A DNA stretch of 64,000 nt from Austropuccinia psidii (taxonomy: Eukaryota; Basidiomycota; Pucciniomycetes; Pucciniales; Sphaerophragmiaceae): contig JALGQZ010000009.1 of assembly GCA_023105745.1 (NCBI GenBank), positions 11,084,564 to 11,148,563 on the forward strand, in the 5' to 3' direction. The position numbers and the translations under genes were made by a program. Under the pieces are notes generated by a model that ran no database searches, was not told the origin of the DNA, and was given only the letters and a program-made list of their open reading frames with translations. This document shows positions 23,311 to 36,125 of this stretch, in pieces. Within the stretch, counting starts at the first letter, position 1. Each line of letters opens with the position of its first letter.

Positions 23311-23889
23311 TTCTGAGCTTTTTTGGACTATTTTTGGCGTAAAAAGTGAGTTTTTTTCATCAATTTTCTTTGTTAAGCATTAATTTTTTTCATTTTAGGC
23401 ATAAAAAGAAGTATGATATATTATTAATTTTTTGAGTGGTATACAAACATACACCACTGTGTTTTTATTTGCTTTTTTACATGGTTTGATTATGACTTAA
23501 TCACCACAGACTATTTGTGGTGAGGTTTTGTTATCAAAACACTTACAAACCCTTAATTAATTCGTTTTTTTAATAAAAGACAACCTCTTTACTAGAAATA
23601 ACAATTTCAGATGCGTGGTTGGACACATTGATAATTTCAATTGACTATTACAGAACCACTTATAAGATTACACTTGTTAATTACAAGTCAATCTGTGAGA
23701 TATTGGATACAAACTGTATACCATAAATCCACAATACAGTATTTTTGACATGTAATTGATAATTTCAATTATAACTCATAATAGATGGCACAATATAGTA
23801 ATATATTTCCCAGAGGCCATTCTTAGACATGAAAAAAGCATTTTAAGAAGTCTTAACTGACAGAAGAACTCATTTCCTTTGATTTAGGG
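23311..23889 (+). other. Untranslated leader of C1
   Basis: AT-rich, no coding signal. It ends in TTTGATTTAG, a plausible 3' splice site before an open exon. Confidence 0.4.
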
Positions 23890-24955
23890 AAAGAAAATTT
23901 CATTCCACTTGAGACCAAGTTACAAGGCAATACACCAGTGGCACCTTCAGAAACAGAAGAAAAAAAGGCAAAGGAACAAGTCACAGCGAAAGCCTCATCA
24001 CCACCAAGAAGTGGACACCAATTGCCACTCATACAAGTAGAAAACTACAAAACTCTGCCTCTATACAAGGTAAACCAGCCTTGATAACTTGTACAGGGAA
24101 TGTTACAGTAATTAGCCTAGGTGTAACTTCTAAAGGCAAATTGCCCAAAGCAGTAGAAAACAAATCTTTACAAGCTACAGTCAAAGGTAAATACCCTTAG
24201 AACATAAAGTTTTTTACTTTTTTGCAAACACTAATATGTCCCCTGTACACCTCAGGAATATTGGAATCCCAAGGAACCAGCAAGAGGATAGACAAGGACT
24301 GTTAAGAACCAGAAGACCAGGAACTGGACACCTTGGATATAATACTGGATGGGCAGAAACTGAGGAAAATCATACCCACTCTGCCATTCACCTTCCAATT
24401 CAACAGAAGCCTCAAACCAGAGGACTGGAAGATTATGGATTGAGTTCTTCAGCTCCACCAACTGCTCAAAGACTTATTCCCATGAAGAATGGAAAAAAAG
24501 AGGTTCAACCTAGCATCAAACTGGGCAGAAATTGGAGAAACCTTCCAGAAGATATGTCTCAAAGAGATACCCTTCAAAGTTCTTATGGTAATGAAAAAGG
24601 ATGAAATCCCAACACGCAGTTCAAACTCCTGGAGGAGAGGGAAACCAGGATAAGGGAAAATCAAGCCACTATCCAAGCTATAGAAGAAAAATTGAGCAAG
24701 ACAGAGCCTACTCTGATTCCTTCAGGCTCACAAGGAGTAGACCAAACCAACTCTCTGGTGGCTTCACACCATTCAGGCCCCAGGAGATTAGTGGCCAAGA
24801 GTCACCATTATTTGAAATCCCAGGTAGTCCCCAAGAGAAGACAAGGATAAAAATGGAAAAATGAGACTTCTTTCAGTCACAGGCAGAGAGAGTCAGACCC
24901 AATGATCAAGAAGCTGTTTGACTTGGTAAAAGAAGTACACAAGAGCCAGAAATAG
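23890..24955 (+). pseudogene. Leader exons and +1-frame accessory ORF of C1, decayed
   Basis: An open exon 23890-24069 (Lys/Glu/Pro-rich) ends at donor AAG|GTAAAC. A possible exon 24121-24186 ends at AAAG|GTAAAT. A 69-nt intron 24187-24255 ends at CACCTCAG, 20 nt into the gag ORF. The phase-1 join opens the frame +1 to gag. That frame holds a W/L-rich helical part (LPFTFQFNRSLKPEDW) and a charged stretch (RIRENQATIQAIEEKL), and ends at 24955 with a helix (SDPMIKKLFDLVKEVHKSQK). Stops at 24303, 24441, 24483 and 24848 and a frameshift near 24600 disable this copy. The protein is not recognisably similar in sequence to the A/B product, but its position, phase and layout are the same. Confidence 0.4.
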
Positions 24956-26089
24956 TTGTCAATACTTCTAGAATCAGTACCCCTATCAATAGAAATATTA
25001 ACCCCACTCAGAATGAACAGAATGTTGTTACACCTGAGAGTAACTTAAAAAGTGATCAGCTGTGGTTACAAATCTCTCAATTTTCAGTGAAACCTCAAGA
25101 GAAGTTTGATGAAATCCATAGAAGAAATGTAAGCTTGCAAGAATTGACAAACATACCAGAAGCAACAATAAAAGCCATCCAAGAAAGCTGTTCTAAAGAA
25201 GAAAAGCCTCTGAAGAAACCAATAAAAGACTAAATCAAGTCTTTGAAGAAGAATAAAACTGCAAGAGGGACAGGGATTGTCTGTATCAAGACATAAACAA
25301 GTTGTTTAAAATATGCGAAAACTTGAAGCCACAACCACAAGTCCATTCTTTGAGTGATCCATACCAATTTGACATCAAACCAGATATTGTGTTGGATAAT
25401 AAGCCAAGATCTCCATCACATTACCAAGATGGAGAGAACATGACTTATTAAGAGAAGGAAGAACTGAAACAGCTTCCAGAGGACTCAAGTTGGCCAAAAT
25501 TCTGTGGTGTAGCAGAATATGATCACATGGAACTCATTGATTATATTGATGGACTCTTCTTTTATTTACCAAGCATACCAGATTACTGGATTACTGATAG
25601 ATTAAATACAGCATTCAAAGTACATGCTAGTATTTGGTACACATAAATGGAAGAAGAAACTGGCCATGGTGGAAGAGTCAAATAATCCAGAAGTACAGAA
25701 ATGGTACTTGGATATGGCAAAAGACCATTTCATTTGAAAATGACAAGTACTCTGTGGACAAAGATCCATATGAGTGGTTTCTTAAAAATTCTAAAAGACT
25801 TAAAGCCATTGATCCTCAAATAAACATGGAAATGAGGAATCAAAAACTGGTGACACAGATGCCAGGAGAACTAGAGAATGCAATGAAATGCAGATGCAAC
25901 CACAATTGCACTCTAGATGACATTGCAAACACATTAGAAGATTTAAGGAAAAGAACTAATATAGGGAAATACACCCCATATAAAAGCAGTGGTTTCAAAG
26001 AGAAACAACCTTTCAGGGTGGAGTTTAAAGACAAACCCAGAGAAATTGTGGCAGAAGTAGCAAAGAAGAAAATGTTTTGTCACAACTGT
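24236..26089 (+). pseudogene. gag: gag of C1, 5' part up to the zinc knuckle
   Basis: ATG 24236 (MSPVHLRN). The frame shifts near 24600, is open again 24601-24864, and then has many stops to 25620. The capsid part 25634-26089 is open (NWPWWKSQIIQ, MPGELENAMKCRCN), like the WWK...GGDLEHA region of families A and B. It ends in the first half of the zinc knuckle (CHNC), where the solo LTR is inserted. Confidence 0.8.
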
Positions 26090-28402
26090 TGTGGTATACC
26101 ATGACAGTTCAGCTGAATAAATTTTTCATTTTTATGGTAATTGTTTATATAAAAGAGGATATCAATAGTATGAAATCACCTTTGAGGAAAAGTAACAGTA
26201 AAATAAACATGGAATAACACAAATGATATATTCATTAAGGAAAATTGACCACAGATTTGCTCTGTCAGTGTCATCCCACTGCACTATCCAACACATAATT
26301 GTGATGGACAGTACCCAAATCAAAGAAATTTCTTCAATTTTCTCTGTAAATAATTTTTTAATATAATTTTTTTAATATGCTTAAATATAAGCAATTGGGT
26401 GATTAATATAATCAGAGTCACAATGAGGATGCCAATTAATAAAGGGCAGAGTTTTAGGCATCATAGGGGACATAGAAGGTTCAAGGTGTGGAACAAAACA
26501 CTTTTGAAGTATCAATTTTGGGAAATTTCATGTGTTTTTGCTGTTATGAACCACCCAAAGAGGGGATAAGCATCATTGAGTTCCTTTAGATAATTGAATG
26601 ATTAATTATTTAAGACTGAAATAATTTATTGCTGAATTGGAAAGGCCATATTACATCAACTTTTCTGTTAATGTAACCCCCAAATTTCTCATTGAAGCTG
26701 CAGAAATGAAGAGTGGGACTGAATTTTGGAAGGAATATAAAAGATTTAGGAATTTTCAGGAAGAATACAGGTAATATAGGTCAATGAGTAATACAGGAAG
26801 CCAGAAAACTATAATACTGGAAAATCAGCTGACAGATTAGTAATCAATTGAGTAATACATGGAGATAAGGGTTCCAGGGCCAGAAATTAAGGCTTAACTG
26901 TATTAAACAGCCACATGTCACATGTAAATGGGAGAGATAAGAATGAATGGATCTGATTGGTCAGAAACACATCAAATCATTAGGAAAAGTCAAGTGAAGC
27001 AATCTGATTGGTCAGAAATCCAGACTCGTGTCATGTCACAACACGTTGCCCTGAAAATACAAGATTAAAGTTTGCACAGCTTTGCACAGCCACCAGAGGC
27101 TGAGAATTTCTAAGTCCCCTCTTTTTTGCACTCCTATGGAGGGCCCCATGGATATAAATAGAGGCCCTCTCTCCCACTTTTTCCCTTTTCCCCATCTAGA
27201 AATTGTAAATTGAATTTATTTTTTCTGATCCCTCTTCTAGGAGGTATACTAGAAATTTTGATAAATTAAGCCTAGTAACTGAGGTTCATTGTTGACATAG
27301 ATCAAGAGAACCAATAGTGTGAAAAGACTTAAATTCATCCCTTACTAGCAGGTAGACTAGTGTCTTATTTAATTAGGATCTTAAAGCTTGAAGCTCATGA
27401 GCAAGGGGTCTCTGGATTTTAGTGTTTAAATCCTGAAAAGTAATTTTTAGAGAGTTTTAAAATAAAACCATCAAACCAAAGTAATTTTGTAGGCTTTAAA
27501 ATAAAACCTAACCATTTTAATTATTTTGGGCTAGTTTTTGTTGTAAACTTCCTCAAAGAGAGTAATTTTGCATGTTTCAAAACAAAACCTGCACAACCAA
27601 AGTAATTTTACTACTTTTAAAATAAAAGTGGATTTGTATTTATTGGGTAATCCCTAATAAATTATCATCAAGGAACAAAATAAAATTCAATACTTTAGTG
27701 TTTAGTTAAGATTAATATTAAACCTAAAGCAATTAGCTAGTATTATTATCAAAAAACCAGAAGAGATCATATAATCTATTATTACAGCAAAACACAAAAG
27801 ATAACATTAAACTACACATATTATAGTAACTTATTACAATTATTAGAGTATTATCCCATCCATCACATCACAAAGGGCTTGAAAAATATTTTTATCCTTT
27901 TCAAGTTTATTATTTCAGAGAATTGAAGATTGTTGTTATCCTAGCTATTAGTTTCTATATTTATTAAAGAATTATCAAGAAAAGAATATTTTGTGGTTTT
28001 GTATTAGAAGATAGTGTTTCCTGTTATTTTTTATTTATTTTAGTTATTATATTATTTTATATATTGTTGTACTATCATCTGGTGGAATCCACTCAGACTG
28101 CTGAAAGTTTTAAAAAGAATTTATTTGTTAAGGTTTTAAATAACCATTGTTTTGAGTAGAGCAAAGTCTGATTAGAGATTGTTGAGTCTAATATTTTCTG
28201 ATCAAGCCACTATCAATAATAAGATTGATTTGGTGAACTCAGTAAAGATAACTTAGCATATTAGGAAGGGAAGTATAGATTATTCTAGCACACGAGCAGA
28301 GCAAGGGTTACAAGTCTCAAACAGCAATTCAAAACTGTTTTCTTGTAGTTTCCCCTTCCAGGTACTGCCTCATTTTATCCCACACGCAGAGGAGTTCCCA
28401 CA
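26090..28402 (+). mobile_element. Solo LTR of a fourth family (D), inserted in C1 gag
   Basis: The insert begins TGTGG and ends CCACA, an exact 5-base terminal inversion. It is flanked by CTGT (26086-26089 and 28403-28406), or by ACTGT if the terminal A is shared. It interrupts the zinc knuckle codons precisely, so the C1 frame is restored on the other side. It carries a strong TATA box (TATAAATAG, 27153-27161) and a short array of degenerate repeats (AAGTAATTTT...TTTTAAAATAAAA, 27430-27630). No internal coding region is present, hence a solo LTR of 2313 bp. Confidence 0.75.
27153..27161 (+). promoter_or_regulatory. TATA box in the family D solo LTR
   Basis: TATAAATAG in a locally GC-richer context followed by a C/T-rich stretch. 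It is the best core-promoter match in the window. Whether it is active cannot be seen. Confidence 0.5.
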
Positions 28403-29141
28403 CTGTGGTTCAACAGACCACTATGCCAGCAACTGTCCAAAGGCAAATAAAGAAGTCTATGCCATTGAGAAAGTCTCAGAGGAGGAATCTGCCACAGAGG
28501 ATTCTGAATCAGACTCTATGGGTGATACCATCAGATAACAATCTGATGATGACCAACACCCAAGAGAAGAATTCCTAGTGGAATACCAAGAGGAAACCCC
28601 ACTAGAAATCCAAGACATACAGTTGGAATCAGACATGCCACAAGATACTGCCAACAAAAACTTGTGCAAACACTCACAAGAGGCACAAACATTCCTGGTT
28701 ACACCAACAAAAGGAATGGCATACAAACATGGAACAGCCACATAAATTACTGTTTGTATTGACAATGTTCAACATCCATTGATCATTGACAGTGGAGCAC
28801 ACTGCTCCATAGTGGCCAAATATTATCTGGACGACCACTTCCCAAACTGGGAAAACCAGCTCTTGCCCACCAAGGCAAAGAAGCTCAAGAGTGAATCAGG
28901 GAAGATGACTTTGGTTGGGACAATTATCAAAGAGATAATTATACCCCATAGGAAAGGTAACATCAGACTTAACCCAGAGTTTGTTGTGCTTGATGATGCC
29001 CACATCCAAGGGTTTTTGCTGGGAACAGATTACAAGAGGATGTATGGTATAGATATTTACAATAGAATAAACAGGCACATTACCATTGGTACAAAAAAGG
29101 AAAAGAAATTTTCACTTGATATATACCAAATATCTGCCTAA
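28403..29141 (+). pseudogene. pol: C1 nucleocapsid end and protease
   Basis: The zinc knuckle resumes (HCGSTDHYASNC), followed by an acidic linker with a stop at 28536-28538 and TAA at 28743. The protease reads IIDSGAHCSIVA (DSGA at 28788-28799) and is open to 29141, the right length for the domain (about 120 residues). It is the best preserved part of C1. Confidence 0.85.
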
Positions 29142-30740
29142 GATCCTCCTAAAGGACTACTGAATAAATTCATAGAGGGAAAGTTTAGCACTACCCTCAC
29201 CAGTAAACAGAAACTAAGTTTACTGAAAATTATGAGAAAAAATAGACCAGCATTTGCCATTGGTGAAGAACCATTAGGCAAAATAAGAGGCCATGTTATA
29301 GAATTATGTATGGAGGTGGAAAGACCTTATCCACACATGCTCAGGAGACATCATTACCCAGGACATCTGGAAACCAGGAAGTAAAATGAAAAACACATCA
29401 TAGAACTCCTGGACATGGATGTCATCAGAAAGATTGTACACAATGAAATAGTGGAAATTACCACACCTTTCCTGATCACCTGGCATGATGGAAAGTCTAG
29501 GCTGTGTGGAGATTTCAGAGCTCTGAATAACTACACCAAAGTTGACAGGTACCCTATACCCAGGATACCTCATGCCTTAGACAAACTGGAAAAAGCCAAA
29601 TACATAACCAGATGGATTGAATGAAAGGCTCCTACCAGAATTGAGTTAAACCAAACTCCATTAATTTACTCAGAATCATCTGCCATATGGGCATATATGA
29701 GTACACAGGATGCCATTTGGCATCAAGAATGCACCATCCCACTTCCAAAGGATGATGGACACCATATTTCAAGAAGGAATATTGGAAGGCTGGATGGTAG
29801 TATATATTGATGAAATCAGTATATACTAAGAGACATGGAAAGACCATGGGCAGTACATAGACAGAGTACTACCTAAATGTACACCCATCAATCTGAAAAT
29901 TTTACTCAAAAAGTGCAATTTTGGCCAACAAGAGCTACTAGCTCTAGGACATCAAGTCTCAGGTCTTAGTCTGGTAATTGACCAGAACAAAGTAGTGGCA
30001 GTACTGTAAAAACAAGTACCAAAAATCATCAAAGAGATGCAATACTTCCTTGGGTTTTCTAGCTACTATATAAGCCACATTAAGAGTTTTCCCACATAAC
30101 TAGTAGTTTATACAAGCTATGGTCAAAAGATGTAGCTTTTGAAATTACCAAGGAAAGGAGGGATGCATATGAGAGGATAAAACATGAACTCACAAATGTG
30201 CCTGTGCTCATCTTGCCTGAATTTGAACTACCATTCAAGTTATACATAGATGCAGCATGCAGCCAAGGCTTGGGAGCAGCCCTTCACCAGAGACAAATTG
30301 TGGATGATGAACCAATAGAGGGAGTAATATGCTATATCTCTAGGGGGTCTGAAAGATTCAGAAGCCAGGTATGGGGCCACCCAGACTGAATGTCTATGCT
30401 TAGTCTGGGCTCTGGAGACACTCCATTATTATTTGGAGAGTGCAGTCTTTGAATTATACACAGACTGCACAGCCTTGAAGTCTTTACTAAACATGAAAAC
30501 TACCAATAGACACATTTTGAGGTGGCAAATAGCCATCCAAGAGTATAGAGGGAAAATGACCATCATATACAAAGAAGGGAAAAGTCATACCAATGCAGAT
30601 GGCCTCAGCAGATGGCCATTTGATAATGTCAAAAGAAACCCAGCTTATGACTCTGAAGTAGCAGCTAAAGTTCCTATCCATTTCATGGAAATAGACAGGA
30701 AGAAGAACTTCAGATTTTCTGAATGAGCACCAGAAAGTGG
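29142..30740 (+). pseudogene. pol: C1 reverse transcriptase and RNase H
   Basis: RT block 2 ([25 protein letters not shown]) is readable at 29415-29624. After this, block A is lost to a shift (TRWIE instead of MDxxxGFHQ). The catalytic motif is YIDE instead of YIDD (29803-29814). There are several stops in the thumb. RNase H is readable at 30198-30389 (LYIDAACSQGLGAALHQ) and 30433-30726 (ELYTDCTALKSLL, DGLSRWPFDN). Dead by multiple lesions. Confidence 0.85.
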
Positions 30741-30780
30741 TACCCCAGACAGTGATTAAGAAGGAACAGAAACTCCCATA

Positions 30781-32390
30781 TTGGGAAAAAGTTTGTCAGA
30801 GCTTCACACTGAATTCTTCAATGCAGTGATGAAGGCATATGCCAAACACAAACAGTATGGCATATTGTTGCAACTCCTTCAACAAAAATACAAGATCCCA
30901 GAACTGGAATCCCAGTTAGAGGAGCCCTGGTTGAGGGACTATAAGGACAATAAATTTTTTCTTATAGATGGCCTGCTCTATCATAGAGAGAAGCACACTA
31001 GTGCACTCAAAATAATAGACAGAGACCATATATCTTTGATCCTGCAGGAATGCTATGACTGGCCCAATGAGACATATGAGTGAGGACAGGACCAAAGAAA
31101 GGGTAGCAAGCACTGCTTGGTGGCCCAAATGGCAACAAACATTTAGTGAATAAATCAAGACTTTTGAAAGATTCCAAAACAAAAATAGAAAACATGGGAA
31201 GAAGTATGGGTTACTTCAACACATTGAAGATCCCAAACACCCATGGGAAACCATCAACATGGACTGGGTTACAGGACTTGTCCCAAGAGGCAAGGAGAAC
31301 TTCAATTCCTGCTTAATCATAGTTGGTAGGTTCAGAAAGAGTATGAGGTTCCTACCATATCACAAGGAGGACACAGCCATGGATACTGCTCTGTTATTCT
31401 GTAACAACATCATATCTACCTGTGGAGTCCCTAAGCTCATCATTAGTGATAGGGACCCAAAGTTCACATCTGAATTTTGGACAAACTTGTATGACATGCT
31501 TGGAACCAAGCTTGCATTTTCCACAGCTTACCATCCTCAAACAGATGGATTAGCTGAAAGGATGGTCCAGACAATGGAGGACGTCCTTAGAAGATTCTGT
31601 GACTATGGCATGGAATATAAGGACCATTAAGGTTACACCCATGACTGGGATACATTCTACCAGCAGTCCAACTGGTGTATAACACAAGTCAGTACTCTAC
31701 CATAGGAAAAACACCTGCACTGGTAGAAAAAGGGTGGAATCCCCTATTGCCTGTGGATCACTTGAAGAACAATCTTCTGACCCTCCACCCCACAGACAAA
31801 GACTTCCATGAAATGTGGAAGAGAGCTTGTGACACAGCTTCCAAATGCATAGCTGAGTCAAAAGAATATAATAAGCAGAGGTGGGACAAATCAAAAATGG
31901 AACCTGACTTTGAAGAAGGGGACCAAGTGTTAGTGTCCACACTGAGCTTTAATAATCTCAAAGGACCTAAGAAAATGAGAGACTCATTTATAGGGCCCTT
32001 CACCATTATTAAATTGATATGGAAAGATTTAGTGGAAGTCAAACTCACAGAGGAATTTTCCAGGAAACACCCAGTCTTTCCAGTGAGTTTAGTCAAACCA
32101 TACTTCCAGACAGAGGAGGATAAATTCCCCTCCAGGAAGAAGAACCCCACCCCACCAGAAATAGTGGAAGTGGAGGATTCCCCTGGACCTGTGAAGTAAA
32201 TTATCAAGGCCAGGAAGATCAGACTTAATGGTAAGCATCAGAAATAGTACTTAGTCAGATTCAAGAGCCAGACATCTGATAAGGACAAGTGGTTGGCAGA
32301 AGATTCCATACCAGATGGGAACCTTCATTTAAGGAGATTCAGAGCCTTGAGGAGGACTGAACAGTCTCATCAATGATGAGCCTTTTTTAG
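30781..32390 (+). pseudogene. pol: C1 integrase and chromodomain-like tail
   Basis: The N-terminal region is open at 30781-31083 and shifts out of frame within the H-H-C-C zinc domain. The core is open 31259-31630: [20 protein letters not shown] and [12 protein letters not shown] give D, D and E at the expected spacing. A stop at 31628 and a shift follow. 31675-32199 holds the basic module (GDQVLVSTLSFNNLKGPKKM), and then a chromodomain-like end (YLVRFKSQ, DKWLAED) with TAA 32197 and TAG 32246. Confidence 0.85.
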
Positions 32391-32400
32391 AGGGAGGGTA
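32389..32400 (+). other. Polypurine tract of C1
   Basis: AGAGGGAGGGTA directly before the LTR, preceded by a T run as in B1. Confidence 0.65.
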
Positions 32401-33807
32401 TCTTAGCCTGTGACTCAAAGCCAGAGCACAAGCATGACAGCCAAATACCATAAATCAATGGTATAGCCAAGATACCACCAAAACATGGAGCTGAGCCAAA
32501 TAAGCTCAAAAGGTATCAAAAAAGAGGAAAAACACCCCTTTTCAAATATACACATCCCATCACCATAGCACAAACAATAACAAAGTTATTCCTGCTCAAA
32601 GTTGTTGCTGAGAATAAACCTTAATTTTCACCTTGCATCTGAAATACAGATTAAGAATCTTAACCCCATCAAATGGGTATTCAAAATAACGCTCTAACTC
32701 AGGGCTATCCAATGGTACCAGCCAAACTGAGCTAGCAACAGTATTACAGAAGTTATGGCCAAATTCAGGCCAAATAAGGGTGAATAAAATATTCACCTCT
32801 CATCTAGCTTCTACAGTTTTAGTGTGAGATACCTAAAGTGGGGTCTTTTTGGAAAGGAAACAGTCAGGGCTATCTCATGGTGCCATTCATTTTTCCATAT
32901 CTCATGTAGAACAAACGCTACAAGGCAAACAAGCCCAACACAGCTTTTTGCCTAAAACATGCATATGTACAAAAATCTTGCATAACTTTGCCATATTATT
33001 TGATAACCATATCAAATGAGGTACCATTGTGTAGAAACCTTACAGGGCTACACACTGAACCAATTTTGAGGTTGATATCTCAAAAATGGACAAAGGTATG
33101 GCTGTTTTAAGGTCAAAATCACACAGTTTGGCCAATACACCCTTACCATGGGATAATATCCCATAACTATGATTATGAGGTTTCCAATAGAGGAAGAAAC
33201 TTGTTTTTACTTCAACACCTCATAGTTCATTCAATACTGGGGTCCCATACAGGTTCTGTACAGCATTCTAGGTGTCATACATGTCAGAATCAGGCTATGT
33301 GATCCCCAGATGAAAATCTTCACCCTGTATTGGTGAAAACTGCCTAGATGTGGTTTCAAAACCACATCTGAGCCCAATGAAGGCTATCCAGGCCTTTTGA
33401 TAACCACAAGCCTGTCCTAGAGGGTGAAAAATCTTCACTTCCTCTACATGAAAAGGTCTAGCAGCCTTTCAACCCCATTTCAGGATAAAAGGAGGCCTTT
33501 TCACTTCCAGAAAAGGAATCCCCATCCTGCCCTTGAATTCCTATGTAGTGCAACTGTCAAAAACAGTTATACTCTTGTAAAATAAACAGGTTATACTATA
33601 AATCTTAGTATTGTAGTCTCTATTATTGTAACCCAACAGGTAAAGCTGCACCCAGGGCTTTCAATAGTGCTCACCACCACTAATTCTCATTAGCAAAGCC
33701 CTTTTCATCTTTAGATTAAACCTTTTTAAATACCTTTATCCGTGTCACAGTCATAGTTAAAGTTGTAAATAGCCTTATTACATCTTTATCATAAACTCAG
33801 CCTGACA
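32401..33807 (+). repeat. Inner 3' LTR copy of C1
   Basis: Full-length, 1407 bp, ending CCTGACA. Noticeably more diverged from the 5' LTR than the outer copy is. Confidence 0.88.
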
Positions 33808-35039
33808 AAGTTACTCCTACTCAAAGAAGTTTCTGAGCATAAACCTTAATTTTCACCTCTCATCTGACATCCAGAGAAAGAGGCTTAACCCCAGAAAATG
33901 GGTATTCAAATTTAAACTCCAGGTCAAGGCTATCCAATGGTACTAGACACATTGAGCTAGCACCAAATGTCCAGAGGTTATGGCCAAAATAAGGTCAAAT
34001 AAGGGTGAATAATATATTCACCTCTCATCTCACTTGTACAGTTTTTGTTTGAGATACCTGAAGTGGGTTCATCTTGGAAATAGAACAGTTAGGGAATCCT
34101 TATGGTGTCATTCATTTCCCACTATCTAATCTAGAACAAAAGGTATAGGGAAAACAAGTTCCATACAGTTTTTGAGAAAATCATATATCTGGATAACAAA
34201 AATTGAGCATGGCATACCCTTTCCATATTTAATGTTCCCCATACCAAAAGAGGTACCATTGTGTAGATCTCATCCAGGGATACAAAATGGACCAACTTTG
34301 ATCTCAATATCTTAAAAACTGAAAAAGGTATATCGGTTTCAAGGTTAAAGTCCCACAGATTGGCCAATACACCATTATTGTGGGATACTCTCCCATAGCT
34401 ATGATTATAAGGTGCCAAATGAATAAAGAAGATTGTTTATACTTCAATACCTAATAGTTCATTCAATACTGGGGTCTTATAAAGGTTCTGTACAGTCTTA
34501 TACACGTCATATACATCAGAAGAGGGCTGTGTGGTCCCCCAATGAAAGTTTTCACCCTGTATTAGAGAAAACTGTCCAGATGTGGGTTTTACCACATATG
34601 AGCCCAAAAAAGAGTATACAGGCCTTGTTTAACCCACAAGCCAGCACTCAGAAGTGAAAAAATCTTAAATTCCTCTATGGGGATGGTCTAGAGCACCTTT
34701 CCACCCCATTTCAGGATGAAAGCAGGCCTTCTCTTTGACAGAAAAGGAATACCCATCCTGCTCTTGAAGTTCTATGTAGTATAAATGTGAAAAAAAGTTA
34801 TACTCTTGGAAAATAATCAGGTATAACTGTAATCATAGTGTATTGTAGCTCTTATTATAGTAAACCAACTGGTAAGACTGCACCCAGGGATTTCAACAGT
34901 GCTCAACCCCACTATTCCACCATAGTAAAACCCTTATATTACTATTTAAAACCTTCTATAATCATAATTATCTGTGTCACATTAATATTTAATGCTGTAA
35001 ATACTATTATTACCGCTTCATCATAGACTCACCCTGACA
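33808..35039 (+). repeat. Outer, 5'-truncated LTR copy (family C)
   Basis: Starts about 185 bases inside the LTR at AAGTTACTCCTACTC and ends CCTGACA at 35039. The junction with the inner copy lies in ACAAAGTTA, a sequence that also occurs inside the LTR (32580s), which suggests microhomology-mediated joining. Confidence 0.85.
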
Positions 35040-36125
35040 ATTTTGCATCCAAGAAAACTGGGAATAAAAATAATCAATAGATAAAATGAAATTAATCTTT
35101 TGAAACCTGACACAATAAGGTTTTGGAATCTGAGAAACCTTGGACTATAAAAACCCATGCTTCAAAAAACATAATTCTATTCAAAATTTCACTTATTTGA
35201 GTTGAGTTTTTTCAAATTCCATTGTATTATTAACATTATTTTATATTGGTTCAGGAGTTTTGGAGCTTAGTGGGATTATAGCAAAAATTCAATTACACTG
35301 AATAACCTTTTTGATATGAAAAGGGTCTATTCAGAAATTTGACTTTATTATGAGCTGGTTCTATTAAGCTATTAACCTGAAAAATAAGATAGACCTTGGT
35401 TCCATAGAAATAGACTTTTAAATCACAAATCTTGAGAAAGATATTTTAGCCAATTGCGAGTTGAAGACCTCCATGAAAGTATTCATTACTAGATAAATGA
35501 CCAATTAATTTACTACCTGAATTGTGTACATGCTCTTTACAAAATTTGGTACCACAAAATAGATTAATTGGAGATATTTGGCAATGTTCATTTTGTATTA
35601 TTAGTCCACTTATTTCATTATTTGCCAGAAATTCTTGGATTTTGAGTCCATGAATTAATTTTATACAAAGAAGATAGAAGTACAGATATTCTGATAATGC
35701 TGTGGGATGAAATAAGGCAGTACCTTGAGTGGGAAATTATTGATAATTCTATTTTGAATTTTCAAATTGTCCAATAACCATGGGTGCTAAGGTGTATGAG
35801 CTGCCCCTCTAAATAATACTTAATAGTCAGCCTACAGATAGTCACAAAAATGAAATAACATTTTTGGTTTGAAAAGTTAGAGAAGACTCATCAGTAGTCT
35901 CTAAATCAGACCTATCAATCATTTATAGCCAAAACTCTGATCTGTCACTATAATAAAATAAAGACTACTACTTGATTTTATGTTAATAAGAGTAATAAAG
36001 ATTTATTTTTGATTATGATTATTCTTTTTTGATACAAATACTAATAATAGGAATATGGAATTTAATACTAAGAAATATTCTTCAATAAATCTTTTAGATA
36101 CTATGTTTATATCACTACTAAAATT
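35040..36125 (+). other. Unassigned AT-rich DNA
   Basis: No gene seen. There is a TATAAAAA at 35146-35153. A ~60-bp stretch near 35695-35755 resembles 63905-63965 (GTGGGAT-AAAT-A-G-AGTACC), so part of it is probably an old dispersed repeat. Confidence 0.35.

Larger units (their letters stand above)
21875..35039 (+). mobile_element. Ty3/Gypsy element C1 (family C)
   Basis: LTR start TGTCAGCC, end CCTGACA. It has a 5' LTR, a leader, gag, pol with chromodomain, and two successive LTR copies at the 3' side (32401-33807 and 33808-35039). It is interrupted by a family D solo LTR (26090-28402). The five bases before it (AGTTT) and after the outermost LTR copy (ATTTT) match at four of five positions, which suggests the outer copy is the true end. 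All genes are broken. Confidence 0.88.

Noticed and set aside
35146..35153. TATAAAAA followed ~95 bases later by TGGTTCAGGAG, possibly a copia-type LTR and primer site
   Set aside because: No LTR ends, no second LTR and no adjacent coding region could be seen.
35455..35600. Reverse-strand stretch of about 45 open codons with three Cys and several His
   Set aside because: It resembles a zinc-binding segment superficially, but the spacing matches no family I can name and the frame is short.
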